Notes under the pieces: model-generated | Seen by the model: the letters and a program-made list of their open reading frames with translations, nothing else | Databases searched by the model: none | Told to the model about the DNA's origin: nothing | Assembly: GCA_039714555.1 (NCBI GenBank) | Contig: JBDLJB010000009.1 | Span: 29,113 to 93,112 of the forward strand | From: Namhaeicola sp039714555 | Lineage (GTDB): Bacteria; Bacteroidota; Bacteroidia; Flavobacteriales; Flavobacteriaceae | Direction: 5' to 3' | DNA length: 64,000 nucleotides | Position numbers and translations under genes: made by a program | In this document: positions 42,823 through 52,327 of the stretch, piece by piece | How the letters are laid out: each line of letters opens with the position of its first letter | How positions within the stretch are numbered: the first letter of the stretch is position 1

Positions 42823-44475
42823 TTAATACCTTTTGTTTCTTCGTTTTTTTCTTTTACCACTAAATTTTGATCTTGATTTTGGTTTTTCAGCAATTTCAAC
42901 AAATATTTTTCTTCCTTTATGTTTGAAATTTTTAAAAGATTCTAAAGTTAAATCTGTATAATTTTTATCAAGTTCAAAAAATGAAAAATTATTTAATATT
43001 TCTATCTTGCCAATTTCAATATTTCTTTTCCCTAATTTATCATTGATCAGACCTATCATATGCGATGCATTAACCTTATCAATTTTACCTAAATTTATGT
43101 AGAAACGAGTAAAAGATTCATCACTTAATCTGCTTTTCTGTCTTGAATCATCAACATTTAGATCGTTTGCATTTTCATAATAAGATAAGAACTGATTAAA
43201 TTCTATAGAAACAAACCTTTTGATCAATTGTTCACGATCTAAACCTTCTAATTTTTTGAAAATACCAGGTAAGAATTCGTTGATTTCTTTTTCATTGACC
43301 TCTATATCGTGTACCTTATCAATTAACGAATAAAGTTGTTTTTCACAAATTTCTTTACCATTAGGCACTAATTTTTGTTTAAACTTTTTATTGATCTTTC
43401 TTTCGATTGATTGAAGTGTTCTTTTTTCTTTATTGGTAATAATTGCAATTGAAATTCCTTTTTTTCCGGCTCTACCGGTTCTGCCGCTACGGTGGGTATA
43501 TGATTCGATTTGATCAGGTAATTTATAGTTAATCACATGGGTAAGATCATTAACGTCTAATCCTCTTGCTGCAACATCGGTTGCAACTAAAATTTGCAGG
43601 TGTTTGGATCTGAATTTTTGCATAACCATATCTCGCTGAGCTTGAGAGAGATCACCATGCAAAGCATCAGCATTGTATCCGTCATTAATTAAATTGTTTG
43701 CAACATCTTTTGTTTCTCTCCTTGTTCGGCAAAAAACGATACCGTATATTTCCGGATTTATATCGGCAATTCTTTTTAAGGATGCATACCTATTTCTATC
43801 GGATACTTGATAAAAATCATGACTTACATTTTCGGCACCAATATTTTTTTGTCCTGCTGATATTTCAACAGGTTTATTCATATAATGTTTGGCAATAGAC
43901 TCAACCTCTTTAGGAAAAGTCGCTGAAAAAAGTAATGTTTGTTTTGTTGGAGGTGTTGTTTCTAAAATCTTATCGATCTCATCTTTAAAACCCATATTAA
44001 GCATTTCATCGGCTTCATCAAGTACCAACCACTTAATGTTGTTAAGGTGTAATTTTTTACGTTTAATTAAATCTACTGTTCTACCCGGTGTACCAACAAC
44101 AATTTGTACACCTTTTTTTAAACTTCTTAGCTGATCTTCAATACTTGAACCACCATAAACTGCCAATACATTAACCTTATCTAGGTTTTCAGCAAATTCA
44201 ATAATATTTTTAGCAATTTGAATTGCTAGTTCACGAGTTGGTGAAAGAATAATTGCTTGTGGGTCTTTAGTGCCAGTAATTAATTGATCTAAAATAGGTA
44301 AACTAAAAGCAGCTGTTTTACCGGTACCGGTTTGAGCAAATGCTTTTAGATCTTTTTGAGAACTAAAAATTTGTGGAATAGCTTTTTCTTGTATAGGAGT
44401 TGGTTTTTCGTATCCAAGTTTATTAAGAGCTTTAATAATATCTTGACTTAAACCAAGATCTTTAAATGAAGGCAT
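42823..44475 (-). CDS. DEAD-box RNA helicase with DbpA-type RNA-binding domain
   Basis: 550 residues. The Q motif starts FKDLGLSQDII. AQTGTGKTAAFSLP is Walker A, VLDEADEMLNMGF the DEAD box, LFSATFP motif III and HRSGRTGRAGKKG motif VI. The C-terminal region has an RRM-like DbpA domain (about 455-530; FYINLGKIDKVNASHMIGLI) and a strongly basic tail rich in Lys and Arg. This is the DeaD/CsdA layout, involved in ribosome assembly, mRNA decay and cold adaptation. A -7 box TACTTTTG (complement of 44552-44559) lies 77 bases upstream, implying a leader of about 70 bases. Confidence 0.94.
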   Translation of the reverse strand: MPSFKDLGLSQDIIKALNKLGYEKPTPIQEKAIPQIFSSQKDLKAFAQTGTGKTAAFSLPILDQLITGTKDPQAIILSPTRELAIQIAKNIIEFAENLDKVNVLAVYGGSSIEDQLRSLKKGVQIVVGTPGRTVDLIKRKKLHLNNIKWLVLDEADEMLNMGFKDEIDKILETTPPTKQTLLFSATFPKEVESIAKHYMNKPVEISAGQKNIGAENVSHDFYQVSDRNRYASLKRIADINPEIYGIVFCRTRRETKDVANNLINDGYNADALHGDLSQAQRDMVMQKFRSKHLQILVATDVAARGLDVNDLTHVINYKLPDQIESYTHRSGRTGRAGKKGISIAIITNKEKRTLQSIERKINKKFKQKLVPNGKEICEKQLYSLIDKVHDIEVNEKEINEFLPGIFKKLEGLDREQLIKRFVSIEFNQFLSYYENANDLNVDDSRQKSRLSDESFTRFYINLGKIDKVNASHMIGLINDKLGKRNIEIGKIEILNNFSFFELDKNYTDLTLESFKNFKHKGRKIFVEIAEKPKSRSKFSGKRKKRRNKRY

Positions 44476-44551
44476 ATTTGGGAGTTTAAAGAATTAAATT
44501 AAGTAAATAACAGGTTTACAGTTTTATAGACCAAAATTATTTACAGATTTG

Positions 44552-44559
44552 CAAAAGTA
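44552..44559 (-). promoter_or_regulatory. -7 box of the DEAD-box helicase gene
   Basis: TACTTTTG on the minus strand matches TAnnTTTG. A TTT rather than TTG stands near the -33 position. The implied leader is long, as is usual for cold-responsive helicase genes. Confidence 0.4.
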
Positions 44560-44587
44560 AGCTAAATTTTGTTTAGAAAACTATAAA

Positions 44588-46024
44588 TTATTGTTTTTTA
44601 AGAAGGTGTAAGTTTTTTTCTAAATTATAGGTGTCATTAAAAAATAGGAAACCATTATTGACAATACCATTTTTATCAACTATTAATGTTCTTGCCATAT
44701 CTCCATCAAACCAAGAATACAATTTGCAATTCTCATCAATCAAATATTGATTAATATTGGGTAGTTTATTAGTAGTTAAAAATTCTTTCCAAGCATCATT
44801 TGTTTTATTTCTTTCAATACCTATGAATAAAATTTCAGGATATTTTTCTTTATAAATAGGTATTTTTTTCATAAGCTTTTCACTTCTACCATAATCTTTT
44901 GGCCAAAAGTAGATCACTGTTTTTTTGTTATTTACGACTTCATGAATGTTAACTTCATTATTGTCGGAATCCATAACCACTAATTCGGGTAACTTATCAC
45001 CATTCTTTAATTGATTACATTGATCAATAGCATGTTTAGCTTCGGCTAAATAGACTTCATTGGTACAATTTTTAAAAAAATAATCTTGACTTTCTTTTTG
45101 TTGTTCATCAGTAAGGTGATCTTTAAAAGATCCCCAAAAACCTGAGGCCAGATACTTATTCTTTAATTTTTCGTCAACCAAAATTTCATTAACACTCGTC
45201 ATAAAGTTCAATGAGAAATTATCTTGAGCAGGATCAATCTTTTGTTTATTATAGGCTAAATTGTATAAAAGTGACTCTAAATAATAAGTATAAGCTCTTA
45301 AATTAAAAAGAGATTTATCATTGTAATTTAAGTTTTTTCTGTAATCATAAAAACGATCACTTACGGTAGGATTATCATGCTTATTATTAGCATCTTTATG
45401 CCATAACGGGTAAAATTCTTTTTTACTATATAATGGATAATTGATTATTGCTTGGGCAAGATTTTCAAAGAACTCAGTTAACTCTTCATCTTGTGATTTG
45501 ATTAAATCATTGTATTGAAGCATTAAATTCTTTTGCTCTTCATCAACTTTTTGTGAAAATTCTTCTTCGTTTAAACGATAATAATTTTTGAATTTTTTTT
45601 CAATCTTTTCTTGTTGTAAGAATAAATTGATCATAAAATTATTGTTTACCGATCCTTTCCCACTAAAGATAAGCGATTCATCAAAATCCCATGTGTTCAA
45701 ATAAATTAACAAACTATCTTGTGGCTCAAGGTATAAATATTGATATTCAACACCATGTTTGAATGTGTATAACCCTGTAGTTATTGAATCAAGCGCAAAT
45801 GAAAATCTATTTTGCTGGTTTATTTTTGCAGAATCTATTATTTTATCATCTTTTGAAAAATATACATAAGCTCCTTTGGGATTTTTAATTTTTCCTCCAA
45901 AAAATGTAGTTTCATTTTCTTTTTCATAACTTTTGCAAGAATATGTTAAAAATAACAATCCTAAAAATAATAAAAAGTAAGAATAAAAATAGTAATTTTT
46001 TTTCAAATTATATGGTTTAAACAT
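44588..46024 (-). CDS. TlpA-like thioredoxin-fold lipoprotein lacking the CxxC
   Basis: 478 residues from the ATG at 46024; the frame also opens at a TTG three codons earlier. A lipoprotein signal ends FLTYSC. A DUF4369-like N-terminal beta domain (about 35-130; GGKIKNPKGAYVYFSKDDKI) is followed by a long helical middle and a C-terminal thioredoxin-like domain (about 345-478; KLPELVVMDSDNNEVNIHEV, TVIYFWPKDYGRSEKLMKK, LFIGIERNKT, TLIVDKNG). Where WCxxC is expected the sequence reads WPKDYG, so no redox cysteines remain. A binding or scaffolding role is likelier than disulfide exchange. It is divergent from the ABC-F gene. Confidence 0.85.
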   Translation of the reverse strand: MFKPYNLKKNYYFYSYFLLFLGLLFLTYSCKSYEKENETTFFGGKIKNPKGAYVYFSKDDKIIDSAKINQQNRFSFALDSITTGLYTFKHGVEYQYLYLEPQDSLLIYLNTWDFDESLIFSGKGSVNNNFMINLFLQQEKIEKKFKNYYRLNEEEFSQKVDEEQKNLMLQYNDLIKSQDEELTEFFENLAQAIINYPLYSKKEFYPLWHKDANNKHDNPTVSDRFYDYRKNLNYNDKSLFNLRAYTYYLESLLYNLAYNKQKIDPAQDNFSLNFMTSVNEILVDEKLKNKYLASGFWGSFKDHLTDEQQKESQDYFFKNCTNEVYLAEAKHAIDQCNQLKNGDKLPELVVMDSDNNEVNIHEVVNNKKTVIYFWPKDYGRSEKLMKKIPIYKEKYPEILFIGIERNKTNDAWKEFLTTNKLPNINQYLIDENCKLYSWFDGDMARTLIVDKNGIVNNGFLFFNDTYNLEKNLHLLKKQ

Positions 46025-46175
46025 AATAAACAAATTTACTCATATCCATGTTTAACTCTTGTTAATGTGATGTTAAAAGTTTTGGCTAAAATGGTTAAAT
46101 TAAATGTAAAGTATTGTTTTTTTAACAATTTTTTACTTTTTAGAAAGAAATAATCCAATTAGAGAATTATTTTAT

Positions 46176-46204
46176 TTGATATATGACATATTTAAGTATT
46201 TTTG
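46176..46204 (+). promoter_or_regulatory. Promoter of the ABC-F gene
   Basis: TTG at 46176-46178, 18 bases, then TATTTTTG at 46197-46204, a full match to TTG-N18-TAnnTTTG. The transcription start should fall near 46210, which rules out a coding start at 46176 and supports the ATG at 46224. Confidence 0.7.
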
Positions 46205-46223
46205 CAAAAAATTTAAAAATACT

Positions 46224-47849
46224 ATGCTTACAGTATCAAATTTATCAGTCCAATTTGGGAAAAGAGTATTATTTGACGAAGTAAATACGCTATTTACAAA
46301 GGGTAATTGTTATGGAATAATTGGCGCAAATGGTTCGGGAAAATCTACTTTTTTAAAAATATTATCAGGAGAGATCGATCCAACTTCAGGAAATGTTTCT
46401 TTAGAAAAAGGTAAACGGATGTCAGTTTTGTCACAAGATCATTTTGCATTTGATGATCATCCTGTGTTAGAAACTGTACTAATGGGGAATAAGCCATTAT
46501 TTGATCTTAAAAAGCAATTGGATGAGATCTATGCAAAACCTGATTTCAGCGAAGAAGATGGTATAAAAGCAGGTGAATTAGGTGTTACCTATGAAGAAAT
46601 GGGGGGTTGGACTGCTGAGAGTGATGCGGCTAATTTATTATCATCTGTAGGTATCAATGAAGATATGCATTATGTTTTGATGAAAGATATTGACGGAAAG
46701 GCAAAAGTAAGAGTCCTTTTGGCGCAAGCACTATTTGGAAATCCAGATGTTTTAATTATGGATGAACCAACCAATGATCTTGACTTTGAAACAATTGGCT
46801 GGTTAGAAGGTTTTTTGGCAAATTACGATAATTGTGTGATTGTGGTATCACATGACCGTCACTTTCTGGATGCGGTATGTACGAATATATCAGATATTGA
46901 TTTTGGAAAAATGAATCAGTATTCCGGTAATTATTCATTTTGGTATGAATCAAGTCAGTTAGCAGCAAAACAACGTGCACAACAAAACAAAAAAGCAGAA
47001 GAAAAGAAAAAAGAATTAGAAGAATTTATTCGTAGGTTTTCAGCAAATGTTGCCAAATCAAAACAAGCGACAAGTCGAAAAAAAATGATTTCAAAACTGA
47101 ATATTTCTGATATAAAACCTTCAAGCAGAAGATATCCGGCAATAATATTTGAACAGGAAAGAGAAGCAGGTGATCAAATTTTACATGTTGAAGAGCTTTC
47201 AAAATCTATTGATGGTGAAGTTCTGTTTAAAGATATTCATATCAATTTAACAAAAGGAGATAAAGTTGTTCTGTTGTCTAAAAAATCTCAAGCAGCTACA
47301 TCTTTTTATGAGATCATTTTGGGCAATGATTCTGCTGATACCGGTGAATACAAATGGGGAGTAACTACTAGTCAGGCATATTTGCCTCTTGATAATTCAG
47401 AATATTTTAAGAACGAATTGAGTTTGGTTGATTGGTTGCGACAATTTGCTCAAACTGAAGAGGAAAAAGAAGCGGTTAATTTGCGTGGATTTTTAGGTAA
47501 AATGATCTTTAGCGGTGATGAGGCATTAAAACAATGTAATGTTCTGTCGGGTGGAGAAAAAGTAAGATGTATGTTGTCAAAAATGATGATGACCCGTGCT
47601 AATGTTTTATTGATTGATCAGCCTACTAATCATTTAGACCTGGAATCAATTCAGGCATTTAATAATGCTTTAAAAAAATATAAAGGTACTTTGATCTTTT
47701 CAACACACGATCACGAATTTGCGCAAACTGTTGCCAACAGAATTATTGAGATTACTCCAAATGGTATTATTGATAGGTATATGTCTTTTGATGAGTATTT
47801 AGAAAATCCAAAAATTAAGGAACTTCGTAATAAGATGTATACTAACTAA
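46224..47849 (+). CDS. ABC-F ATPase, YbiT-like, with one degenerate ATP site
   Basis: 541 residues from the ATG at 46224. Two ABC domains are joined by a charged linker (about 250-305) with no transmembrane part, as in ABC-F translation factors; RFSANVAKSKQATSR is YbiT-type. Domain 1 has Walker A GANGSGKST (34-42), VLIMDEPTNDLD (Glu181) and His210, but its signature is DIDGKAKV instead of LSGGE. Domain 2 has an intact signature NVLSGGEKVR (441-445), but its Walker A reads LSKKSQAATS and Walker B VLLIDQPTNHLD with Gln466 for the catalytic Glu. One composite site is thus complete and the other is lost. The family acts on ribosomes; a role in drug resistance is not implied. It has its own promoter. 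Confidence 0.93.
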   Translation: MLTVSNLSVQFGKRVLFDEVNTLFTKGNCYGIIGANGSGKSTFLKILSGEIDPTSGNVSLEKGKRMSVLSQDHFAFDDHPVLETVLMGNKPLFDLKKQLDEIYAKPDFSEEDGIKAGELGVTYEEMGGWTAESDAANLLSSVGINEDMHYVLMKDIDGKAKVRVLLAQALFGNPDVLIMDEPTNDLDFETIGWLEGFLANYDNCVIVVSHDRHFLDAVCTNISDIDFGKMNQYSGNYSFWYESSQLAAKQRAQQNKKAEEKKKELEEFIRRFSANVAKSKQATSRKKMISKLNISDIKPSSRRYPAIIFEQEREAGDQILHVEELSKSIDGEVLFKDIHINLTKGDKVVLLSKKSQAATSFYEIILGNDSADTGEYKWGVTTSQAYLPLDNSEYFKNELSLVDWLRQFAQTEEEKEAVNLRGFLGKMIFSGDEALKQCNVLSGGEKVRCMLSKMMMTRANVLLIDQPTNHLDLESIQAFNNALKKYKGTLIFSTHDHEFAQTVANRIIEITPNGIIDRYMSFDEYLENPKIKELRNKMYTN

Positions 47850-47894
47850 AATAAGGGGTAAAATAATTTCTTAAGTATTATTTAATATTTAGTT

Positions 47895-49295
47895 TTACTC
47901 CATCATCAGTTGTAAAAAATCAAAATATACCTGTGCACCGTTGTATAATGCCTCAATAGGAATTTTCTCATCTTTGTTGTGAATTCCTTCGATGTGTTCT
48001 TTTTTTAAATAAACCGGAATTGTTGCAAAAGCAGGTATACCTTTGGCTCTAAAAGCACCCAGATCATTAATATTTGGCATCATTACAGGTGCAATTTGAC
48101 TATTGGGATAATTGAGAAGAATGGCTTTACTTATATTTTCATAGAAAATATTCTTTGTAGATGAAGGTATTGTCTTTGGCATATTTTCGATGATAGTTAC
48201 CTTGATCGAGTCATTTTTTATGGTTTTTTGAATATGTTTGATAAATTCGTCTTCATCTTTATCAGGAAGTAATCTGCAATCTAAAAAAGCTTCAACATTT
48301 GTTGGTATTTTATTGTAAGCTGAATTATTTGAATTAATATTGGTTAAAGTGATTGTATTGCTAAAAATTGCAAAAAGTTCAGGCTGTTTACGTAATTGTG
48401 GTATTAAAATTGGCTTAAAAAAACGAGGATGACGTAAAATAAATTTTTCTATACCTTTTTTATGACCAGCTATTGTCTTTAAAACACCTGTATTTATATC
48501 GTTAAAAACTGCTTTCTGTTTTTTTGTAACTAATCTGTTTAATGCTTCAATCATTTCTTTATTAGCATATTGTAACGGTGTAACACTTCCGTGACCAAAG
48601 GTGTGCATTTCTCTTTTTAGATTAAGCCAAAAACTCCGTTTATGAACAACTGAAACTCCAAAAATTGGATTGTTAAAATTACCACCTATTAAGGTTGTTA
48701 ATTCTGTAGGTCCTTCTCCAATAACAACAGCAGGGTTTAATTCATGTAAATGGTTTTCAATAACATAATCAACACCACCACTACATTGTGTTTCTTCACA
48801 AGAAACAGCTAAAAATGTTATATTGTATTTACTATCATTTATTTTTCCATTTTTAAGAATATTTAGGATGCTTGCCAATTGCATGACAGCAGCACCTTTG
48901 TTATCAAATGCACCTCTGCCATAAACTTCACCATTCATGATCTCTCCTGAAAAAGACTTTGTTTTATTATGCTTACTTTCAGGAACTACATCAATATGAT
49001 TCAAAAGAATAATATTGGGTTTTTGACTTGAGAGTGGAAAAATAGATGCAGCAAAATTGTAAAAGCCATTATCTTCACCAAAAGAGGAAATGTATAAACC
49101 ATTTTCTTTACAAACAGATTTGATAAAATCACCTGCAATTTTCTCTTCACCGCTAACAGAAGGGATTTGTATATATTTTTGCAATAAGTATTCTAATGAA
49201 ACATTAGCATTATTAATTTTTAAATAATCTATACCCGCGTATTGGCTATAAGTTATTCCATAAAAAAACAATAATATAAAACTCAAAAATTTCAT
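47895..49295 (-). CDS. Secreted M20 family metallopeptidase
   Basis: 466 residues with a signal peptide (about 1-17, ending GITYSQ). The M20/M25/M40 fold shows LLNHIDVVPES (metal His, catalytic Asp), GRGAFDNKGAAV (bridging Asp), VSCEETQCSGG (catalytic Glu and metal Glu) and a C-terminal EHIEGIHNKDEKIPIE containing the last metal His. The length fits the carboxypeptidase PM20D1/CPS-like branch rather than DapE or PepT. It would cleave peptides or N-acyl amino acids in the periplasm or outside. It is convergent with the ABC-F gene and divergent from the DUF4126 gene. Confidence 0.9.
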   Translation of the reverse strand: MKFLSFILLFFYGITYSQYAGIDYLKINNANVSLEYLLQKYIQIPSVSGEEKIAGDFIKSVCKENGLYISSFGEDNGFYNFAASIFPLSSQKPNIILLNHIDVVPESKHNKTKSFSGEIMNGEVYGRGAFDNKGAAVMQLASILNILKNGKINDSKYNITFLAVSCEETQCSGGVDYVIENHLHELNPAVVIGEGPTELTTLIGGNFNNPIFGVSVVHKRSFWLNLKREMHTFGHGSVTPLQYANKEMIEALNRLVTKKQKAVFNDINTGVLKTIAGHKKGIEKFILRHPRFFKPILIPQLRKQPELFAIFSNTITLTNINSNNSAYNKIPTNVEAFLDCRLLPDKDEDEFIKHIQKTIKNDSIKVTIIENMPKTIPSSTKNIFYENISKAILLNYPNSQIAPVMMPNINDLGAFRAKGIPAFATIPVYLKKEHIEGIHNKDEKIPIEALYNGAQVYFDFLQLMME

Positions 49296-49419
49296 TAAGC
49301 AAATTTATTAAAAAAAATATTTTATAAAATTAACCTATTTTTTATCATTTATTACCTAAATGATTAGATTTTACCTTGTTGTATTATTAATAATCATTAA
49401 TTTAGCTTAAAATGAAAAA

Positions 49420-50001
49420 ATGGAAATTGATACAATTTTAAGTATTTTTTTAGGAATTGCATTGGCAGCGTCAGTTGGATTTAGAATTTTTGTTCCATTT
49501 TTTGTTTTGAGTTTAGCTTCACATTTTCAAATAATACCTTTAAATGAAAATTGGCAATGGGTTAGTAGTGAAATTGCTATGATTACTCTGGGGATAGCAA
49601 CAGTTGCTGAAATCTTAGCCTATTTAATTCCATGGGTTGACAACATTTTAGATACAATTGCAATTCCTTTGGCAGCAATTGCAGGAACCGCTATTATGCT
49701 TTCAACAGTAGCAAATTTCGATCCATTCTTTACATGGATCCTGGCAATAATTGCAGGTGGAGGAACAGCAACCGCCATAAAAAGCTCAACATCAACTACA
49801 CGACTGGCATCAACAGCTACCACTGCTGGTTTAGCCAACCCGGTTGTTTCTACTATTGAATCCGGAACCTCAGTTTTGCTTTCACTAATGGCTATTTTTA
49901 TACCCGTAATAGCCGTAGTGTTTGTAGTTTTTATATTTTGGATGATCTATAAATTGTATAAAAAGATCATTCCCAAAAGAAAAATTAAAAATCAAAATTA
50001 G
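49420..50001 (+). CDS. DUF4126 family membrane protein
   Basis: 193 residues with five or six hydrophobic segments. The N-terminus ILSIFLGIALAASVGFRIFV and the Gly/Ala-rich centre (IIAGGGTATAIKSSTSTTRL, with TTAGLANPVVS) are typical of DUF4126 proteins. These are widespread, and their function is unknown. The C-terminus is basic (KLYKKIIPKRKIKNQN), suggesting it faces the cytoplasm. hisS follows after 75 bases on the same strand, but no functional link is known. Confidence 0.85.
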   Translation: MEIDTILSIFLGIALAASVGFRIFVPFFVLSLASHFQIIPLNENWQWVSSEIAMITLGIATVAEILAYLIPWVDNILDTIAIPLAAIAGTAIMLSTVANFDPFFTWILAIIAGGGTATAIKSSTSTTRLASTATTAGLANPVVSTIESGTSVLLSLMAIFIPVIAVVFVVFIFWMIYKLYKKIIPKRKIKNQN

Positions 50002-50076
50002 ATTATTTTTTATTGAATTAATATTTTAGATATTTGCAACTTTATATTTTTTGTGAATAATTAACCCAGTTTATTG

Positions 50077-51441
50077 ATGAAACCAACGATACCAAAAGGA
50101 ACAAGAGATTTTTCACCAACCGAAGTTGCCAAACGTAATTATATTTTTAATATAATTAAAACAGTTTTTGAAACTTATGGATTTCAGCCTATTGAAACAC
50201 CCTCTTTTGAAAACTCTAGCACGTTGATGGGAAAATATGGAGATGAAGGTGATCGATTGATCTTTAAAATATTAAACTCAGGTGATTATTTAAAAAAGGT
50301 TGATGATAAGCTTTTAAATGAAAAAAACTCATTAAAAATAACTTCAAGAATTTCAGAAAAAGCACTTCGTTACGACCTTACGGTTCCTTTTGCAAGGTAT
50401 GTTGTACAACATCAAAACGATATTGTTTTTCCGTTTAAACGTTATCAAATGCAGCCTGTTTGGCGAGCCGATCGACCGCAAAAAGGGAGGTTTAGAGAAT
50501 TTTACCAATGCGATGCTGACGTAGTTGGCAGTAAAAGTTTATGGCAGGAAGTTGAGTTTGTTCAACTGTATGATGCAGTTTTTACCAAACTCGGTTTAAC
50601 CGATACCATTATTAAATTGAACAATCGAAAAATTTTATCGGGTATTGCCGAAATTATAGGTGAAAAAGATAAATTAATTGATTTTACTGTTGCACTTGAT
50701 AAATTAGATAAGATTGGTAGTGAAGGAGTTGCAAAAGAAATGTTAGGAAAAGGAATTTCTCAGCAAGCCATTGAAAAGGTTCAACCACTTTTTGATTTTA
50801 AAGGTGATAATTATGAAAAATTAGATAAGTTAAAAGGATTATTATCTGAATCACAAGAAGGAACTCAAGGTGTAGAAGATCTAAGATTTGTTGTTGAAGA
50901 AATCGATGAACTTGGACTTTCATCTGCCAATTTAGAAATTGATATAACCTTGGCAAGAGGTTTAAATTACTATACCGGAGCAATTTATGAAGTGCAAACC
51001 GATAAAGTAACTATGGGATCAATTGGCGGTGGTGGAAGATATGATGATCTAACAGGAATCTTTGGTTTAAAGAATATAAGTGGTATTGGGATATCTTTTG
51101 GATTGGATCGTATTTATTTAGTATTAGAAGAATTAAATCTGTTTAAAAAAGTGACTTTGCCTAAGCCATCGGTTGTATTTATCAACTTTGGCGAAAAAGA
51201 AGCCATATATTGTTTGAAAACAATTAAAAAACTACGTGAAAAAGGTATAAAATCAGAAATATACCCTGATAATGTAAAATTGAAAAAACAAATGATTTAT
51301 GCGAATAAACGTGAAATCCCTTTTGTAGTTTTGGTAGGAGAACAAGAAATTCAAGAAAATAAATTTACACTAAAAAATATGCTTACCGGTGATCAGACCT
51401 TATGTAATTTTGATGACTTAATACGTCTAATTAAATTATAA
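50077..51441 (+). CDS. hisS: Histidyl-tRNA synthetase
   Basis: 454 residues from the ATG at 50077; a TTG one codon earlier also opens the frame. PKGTRDFSP is the class II HisRS start. Motif 2 is RYQMQPVWRADRPQKGRFREF, the histidine-A motif is ARGLNYYTGAIYEV, and motif 3 lies in GISFGLDRIYL. The C-terminal anticodon-binding domain (about 365-454) follows. It charges tRNA-His in the cytoplasm. The sequence is normal for the family with no odd features. Confidence 0.97.
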   Translation: MKPTIPKGTRDFSPTEVAKRNYIFNIIKTVFETYGFQPIETPSFENSSTLMGKYGDEGDRLIFKILNSGDYLKKVDDKLLNEKNSLKITSRISEKALRYDLTVPFARYVVQHQNDIVFPFKRYQMQPVWRADRPQKGRFREFYQCDADVVGSKSLWQEVEFVQLYDAVFTKLGLTDTIIKLNNRKILSGIAEIIGEKDKLIDFTVALDKLDKIGSEGVAKEMLGKGISQQAIEKVQPLFDFKGDNYEKLDKLKGLLSESQEGTQGVEDLRFVVEEIDELGLSSANLEIDITLARGLNYYTGAIYEVQTDKVTMGSIGGGGRYDDLTGIFGLKNISGIGISFGLDRIYLVLEELNLFKKVTLPKPSVVFINFGEKEAIYCLKTIKKLREKGIKSEIYPDNVKLKKQMIYANKREIPFVVLVGEQEIQENKFTLKNMLTGDQTLCNFDDLIRLIKL

Positions 51442-51467
51442 ATAGTTATTAATTAACAACAATGTTG

Positions 51468-51475
51468 TATTTTTG
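51468..51475 (+). promoter_or_regulatory. -7 box TATTTTTG of folE
   Basis: Perfect TAnnTTTG followed by C, 20 bases before the folE ATG. A TTA, one base off TTG, stands 19 bases upstream. Confidence 0.5.
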
Positions 51476-51495
51476 CAGCTTAAAATAATAGGAAT

Positions 51496-52185
51496 ATGTT
51501 TGAAGGTAAAAATGCTAAATTTAGAGAAATGGTAGAAGAAATTGGAGATAATCATGTCTCAACGTCTGCTAAAACACCTTTGCGTGATGATGCTTTTGAT
51601 ATATCAGATGAAGATAAAATCAAATCAATTGAAAAAAATGTTGCCGAAATATTATATACTTTAGGTATGGATATGACGGATGATAGTTTAAAAGGTACTC
51701 CGCTTCGTGTTGCCAAAATGTATGTAAAGGAAATATTTGACGGTTTACATCCTCAAACTAAACCAAAACTTTCAACTTTTGATAATAATTATAAATATGG
51801 TGAAATGTTGGTTGAAAAGAACATTACTGTTTATTCAACTTGCGAACATCATTTATTACCTATAGTTGGTAGAGCACATGTTGCTTATATATCAAATGGT
51901 AATGTTATTGGCCTTTCAAAAATGAACCGTATTGTTGATTATTTTGCTAAAAGACCTCAAGTACAAGAAAGATTAACCATGCAAATTGTACAGGCATTGC
52001 AAGAAGCTTTAGGAACTGATGATGTTGCTTGTGTTATTGATGCAAAACATTTATGTGTAAACTCTCGTGGTATTCGTGATATTTCAAGTAGTACTGTTAC
52101 TGCAGAATATGGAGGGAAATTTAAAAATGAGAACCTTAAAAGAGAATTTTTAGATTATATTCAATTAGATACTAATTTTGAATAA
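51496..52185 (+). CDS. folE: GTP cyclohydrolase I
   Basis: 229 residues. The catalytic core (about 55-225) includes GTPLRVAKMYVKEIFDGL, YSTCEHHLLPIVGRAHVAYI (zinc Cys and His, catalytic His), GLSKMNRIVDYFAKRPQVQERL, and CVIDAKHLCVNSRGI with the second zinc Cys. It converts GTP to 7,8-dihydroneopterin triphosphate, the first step of folate (and in some bacteria biopterin) synthesis. An N-terminal extension of about 45 residues precedes the core. It is monocistronic, with a -7 box upstream and a strong terminator downstream. Confidence 0.96.
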   Translation: MFEGKNAKFREMVEEIGDNHVSTSAKTPLRDDAFDISDEDKIKSIEKNVAEILYTLGMDMTDDSLKGTPLRVAKMYVKEIFDGLHPQTKPKLSTFDNNYKYGEMLVEKNITVYSTCEHHLLPIVGRAHVAYISNGNVIGLSKMNRIVDYFAKRPQVQERLTMQIVQALQEALGTDDVACVIDAKHLCVNSRGIRDISSSTVTAEYGGKFKNENLKREFLDYIQLDTNFE

Positions 52186-52209
52186 AAATTCACTAATAAT
52201 AAAACAATA

Positions 52210-52238
52210 AAGCCTGTCTGAAAAGACGGGCTTTTTTT
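52210..52238 (+). terminator. Terminator of folE
   Basis: AAGCCTGTCT and AGACGGGCTT pair over 10 bases (one G-T) closed by a GAAA tetraloop, followed by seven T. Confidence 0.9.
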
Positions 52239-52327
52239 CTATAATTGCTGATATAAATTATTTTGATAGAAAATATTAGTTTTTAAAAATTGATACTTCA
52301 TAATATATTTATGAATAAATCAATTGA

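Noticed and set aside
46176..46223. N-terminal extension of the ABC-F gene from TTG at 46176
   Set aside because: That TTG is the -33 element of a canonical promoter whose start point lies after it.
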